This document shows, piece after piece, positions 31,845 through 33,325 of a DNA stretch of 33,325 nucleotides. Below the pieces are notes generated by a model that worked only from the letters and a program-made list of their open reading frames with translations, ran no database searches and was not told where the DNA came from. The DNA is taken from contig JBAXOT010000020.1 of the NCBI GenBank assembly GCA_037133095.1, positions 1 through 33,325 of the forward strand, in the 5' to 3' direction. Each line of letters begins with the position of its first letter. The first letter of the stretch is position 1. Origin of the DNA: CAIMZW01 sp037133095 (GTDB taxonomy: Bacteria > Actinomycetota > Actinomycetes > Nanopelagicales > Nanopelagicaceae). The translations under genes and the position numbers were made by a program.

Positions 31845-33325
31845 CTAGTTATGACTCAACGTGCCTATTCCGTTATAAGTTGAGTAATGAATCCAGTCTA
31901 TGGACATCTGCGACGAACTTCCGTCGGGTGCAACTGTTCCGGATTGAATGGCATTATCTAAAATCAAAAAGAATCTACTGTTAAATGGCCAGTCACCATT
32001 GATGTTCGTCAGATTCGAAACACCACCGTTTACCGATTGATATATTTTTCCATTGACATATGTGTCTTTAACAAACTCCACCCCATCGACAGCGAATGCA
32101 ATTGAATTGGGACCCCACAGCATTGCGTATGTGTGAAAGTCAGCCGCAAAATTTATCGAGGGCGAAGGTGCCGTTAATCCACCGCCGCCATTCCAATCAC
32201 TGTTTCCACCAATATTGTTTGCGTGCAGCGTGCTCTGATTGACTCGATTACCTTGAAGAATTTCAGCGATATCCACTTCTCCGCTATTTGGCCAAGGAGT
32301 TGTTCCGAATAGCTTGTTCGTTGGTTGATAGCTTGAGCCAAGCATCCAAAACGCAGGCCAATTGAACGTGCCGGCCGGCATTTTGATCCTTGCTTCAATC
32401 TTCCCGTATAGAAATGAGAGTTTTCCCTGTGTCCAAATTCGCGAACTAGTCCACACGCCGTTTGATTTCGAGGTTGAAATAACCAGATTGCCAACCCCAT
32501 CAGTTGCGGCGGCATCGGCGCTGTTGAGTTCTATCTCGCCTGTGCCGTAATTAGCAAAGCCAAGTTGGGCCATCCCATTACCTATAAGGGGAGTCCAAAT
32601 TTGAGCATCTGGTTTTGTTCCTGCTACCTCGTTGAAATCAGCGGCCCACAACAGAGTTTCAGCAACGGAAGGAGTGGGAGTTGGGGTAGGGGCTGGGGTT
32701 ATCGGCGCACTACTCGAGATGACATGAACGTCAATTAAGTCCATCGATTGGTGGAGTTGGTCAACAGATCCAACCTTCAACGCAAATTGTCCATATACGG
32801 CACCGTTTTGTTGCGTGAGTTGATCGATGCTGGTTGTGGCTGTGGTGCTTGGCTCTGCCGTTGCGGAAGTGTCCTTCAATAGGAAACTTACCTCTCCCCA
32901 ATTATCAGTTGTCGCTGGAATGTCGGCACCATCATTGGCTCCCGCCGAATTGATCACTACAAATGATCCTGAGGTAAAAGTGGCGTTGCTTCCGCCATAA
33001 CCTTTGTTAGCTTGAAGGGTGACAGCCTGATTCTTAAGAAGTGAACCGTCACTACCTGTGACATGGAACTTCAGCGAGAAGGTGCTGCCTTGTAAAACAT
33101 AGCCATCCTTATAACCGAGGCCAACGCCATAATATTGAGTAAAACCGGTCGCAAAGGAGGTCTTGTCGACCACACCTAGTAGTCCAGCCGTTCCGGCCAT
33201 AACTTGAGAGCGAAGTAATCCTGTCCCCGCTACTGCCGAAACTGTTGGTGTTGGAGTAGGTGTTGGAGTAGGCGTTGGAGTGGGTGTCACAACCACAACC
33301 GGCGGAACGTAAATTACGGGCGGAA
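31845..33325 (-). CDS. GH16 beta-glucanase fused to the unnamed Ig/Big_1-like domain (N-terminus outside window)
   Basis: At least 493 residues, open at the window edge: bases 33297-33325 still translate (PPVIYVPPVV), so no real start is seen. From the visible N-terminus there is a Pro-Thr repeat linker, and then one copy of the domain found in the two secreted proteins (YYGVGLGYKDG, FSLKFHVTGSDGSLLKNQ, QANKGYGGSNATF, TDNWGEVSFLL). A second Pro-Thr linker follows, then a GH16 domain from LLWAADFNE. The catalytic motif is GEVDIAE, codons 32262-32279. A standard SFLYGKIEARIKMP block and a diverged tail TYNGIGTLSHN are present. It must be exported, by linker composition, but the signal peptide lies outside. 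It is convergent with the domain-protein gene. Substrate is beta-glucan by family and context. Confidence 0.88.
   Translation of the reverse strand, partial: PPVIYVPPVVVVTPTPTPTPTPTPTPTVSAVAGTGLLRSQVMAGTAGLLGVVDKTSFATGFTQYYGVGLGYKDGYVLQGSTFSLKFHVTGSDGSLLKNQAVTLQANKGYGGSNATFTSGSFVVINSAGANDGADIPATTDNWGEVSFLLKDTSATAEPSTTATTSIDQLTQQNGAVYGQFALKVGSVDQLHQSMDLIDVHVISSSAPITPAPTPTPTPSVAETLLWAADFNEVAGTKPDAQIWTPLIGNGMAQLGFANYGTGEIELNSADAAATDGVGNLVISTSKSNGVWTSSRIWTQGKLSFLYGKIEARIKMPAGTFNWPAFWMLGSSYQPTNKLFGTTPWPNSGEVDIAEILQGNRVNQSTLHANNIGGNSDWNGGGGLTAPSPSINFAADFHTYAMLWGPNSIAFAVDGVEFVKDTYVNGKIYQSVNGGVSNLTNINGDWPFNSRFFLILDNAIQSGTVAPDGSSSQMSIDWIHYSTYNGIGTLSHN
33243..33284. repeat. 12-base tandem repeat coding the Pro-Thr linker
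   Basis: TGTTGGAGTAGG occurs at 33249-33260 and exactly again at 33261-33272, followed by a copy with two changes (33273-33284) and preceded by a half unit. On the minus strand it codes Pro-Thr pairs between the outer part of the protein and the Ig-like domain. Linker length may vary between strains by slippage. Confidence 0.75.

Noticed and set aside
33243..33284. Tandem repeat as CRISPR or regulatory repeat
   Set aside because: The units are contiguous, 12 bases long, without spacers, and are in frame as Pro-Thr codons of a protein linker.
33294..33296. GTG 33296 as the real start of the fourth GH16 protein
   Set aside because: The frame stays open to the window end and the GTG lies in the middle of a Pro/Val/Thr linker without a signal peptide, so the true start is outside.

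Overview
The window looks like chromosomal DNA from a low-to-medium GC actinobacterium, probably a small-genome aquatic member of the Nanopelagicales (acI) type. That placement is inference. It rests on dense gene packing with many 4-base stop/start overlaps, frequent GTG/TTG starts, -10 boxes sitting a few bases before start codons (leaderless mRNAs), several LacI-regulated sugar/organic-nitrogen loci, and a sugar ABC importer without its own ATPase. No rRNA, tRNA, IS element, phage gene or CRISPR array was seen.

Region 1 (1-4488, minus strand) is a cytochrome bd oxidase operon, cydA-cydB-cydD-cydC, with cydC cut by the window edge. Region 2 (4629-9746) is mixed housekeeping/accessory DNA: an NCS1 purine/cytosine-type permease, a RimJ/RimL-like acetyltransferase, a small Lys-rich exported protein, an MFS transporter, a translationally coupled pair of unknown membrane proteins, and a small exported protein.

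Region 3 (9812-17854) is a LacI-controlled uptake/catabolic locus. On the minus strand are a beta-hydroxyacid dehydrogenase and an unusual M24 (creatinase/Xaa-Pro peptidase-like) protein. On the plus strand are the LacI regulator and a complete branched-chain-amino-acid-type ABC importer (binding protein, two permeases, two ATPases). The same near-palindromic operator (core TGCAAWCGATTGCA) lies at both controlled promoters, so the two arms form one regulon. The substrate is unknown, plausibly a small amide or N-linked compound. Region 4 (17913-20045) holds a glutamate dehydrogenase gene with a leaderless-type promoter, mscL, a 37-codon Lys-rich gene, a strong bidirectional terminator and a SHOCT-domain membrane protein.

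Region 5 (20232 to the window end) is the main find: a beta-glucan (probably laminarin or mixed-linkage glucan) utilisation locus. It has a LacI regulator, a GH1 beta-glucosidase, four GH16 glucanases, a CUT1-type sugar importer (binding protein plus two permeases), and two secreted proteins built on an Ig/Big_1-like domain that I cannot assign to a named family. That domain occurs twice in one protein, once in another, and is fused to the fourth GH16 enzyme. Two copies of one operator (TATGAAASCGSTTTCATA) sit in the two divergent promoter regions. The arrangement suggests outside cleavage by exported GH16 enzymes, glucan capture by the domain proteins, import of oligosaccharides, and finishing by a GH16 without signal peptide plus the GH1 enzyme in the cytoplasm.
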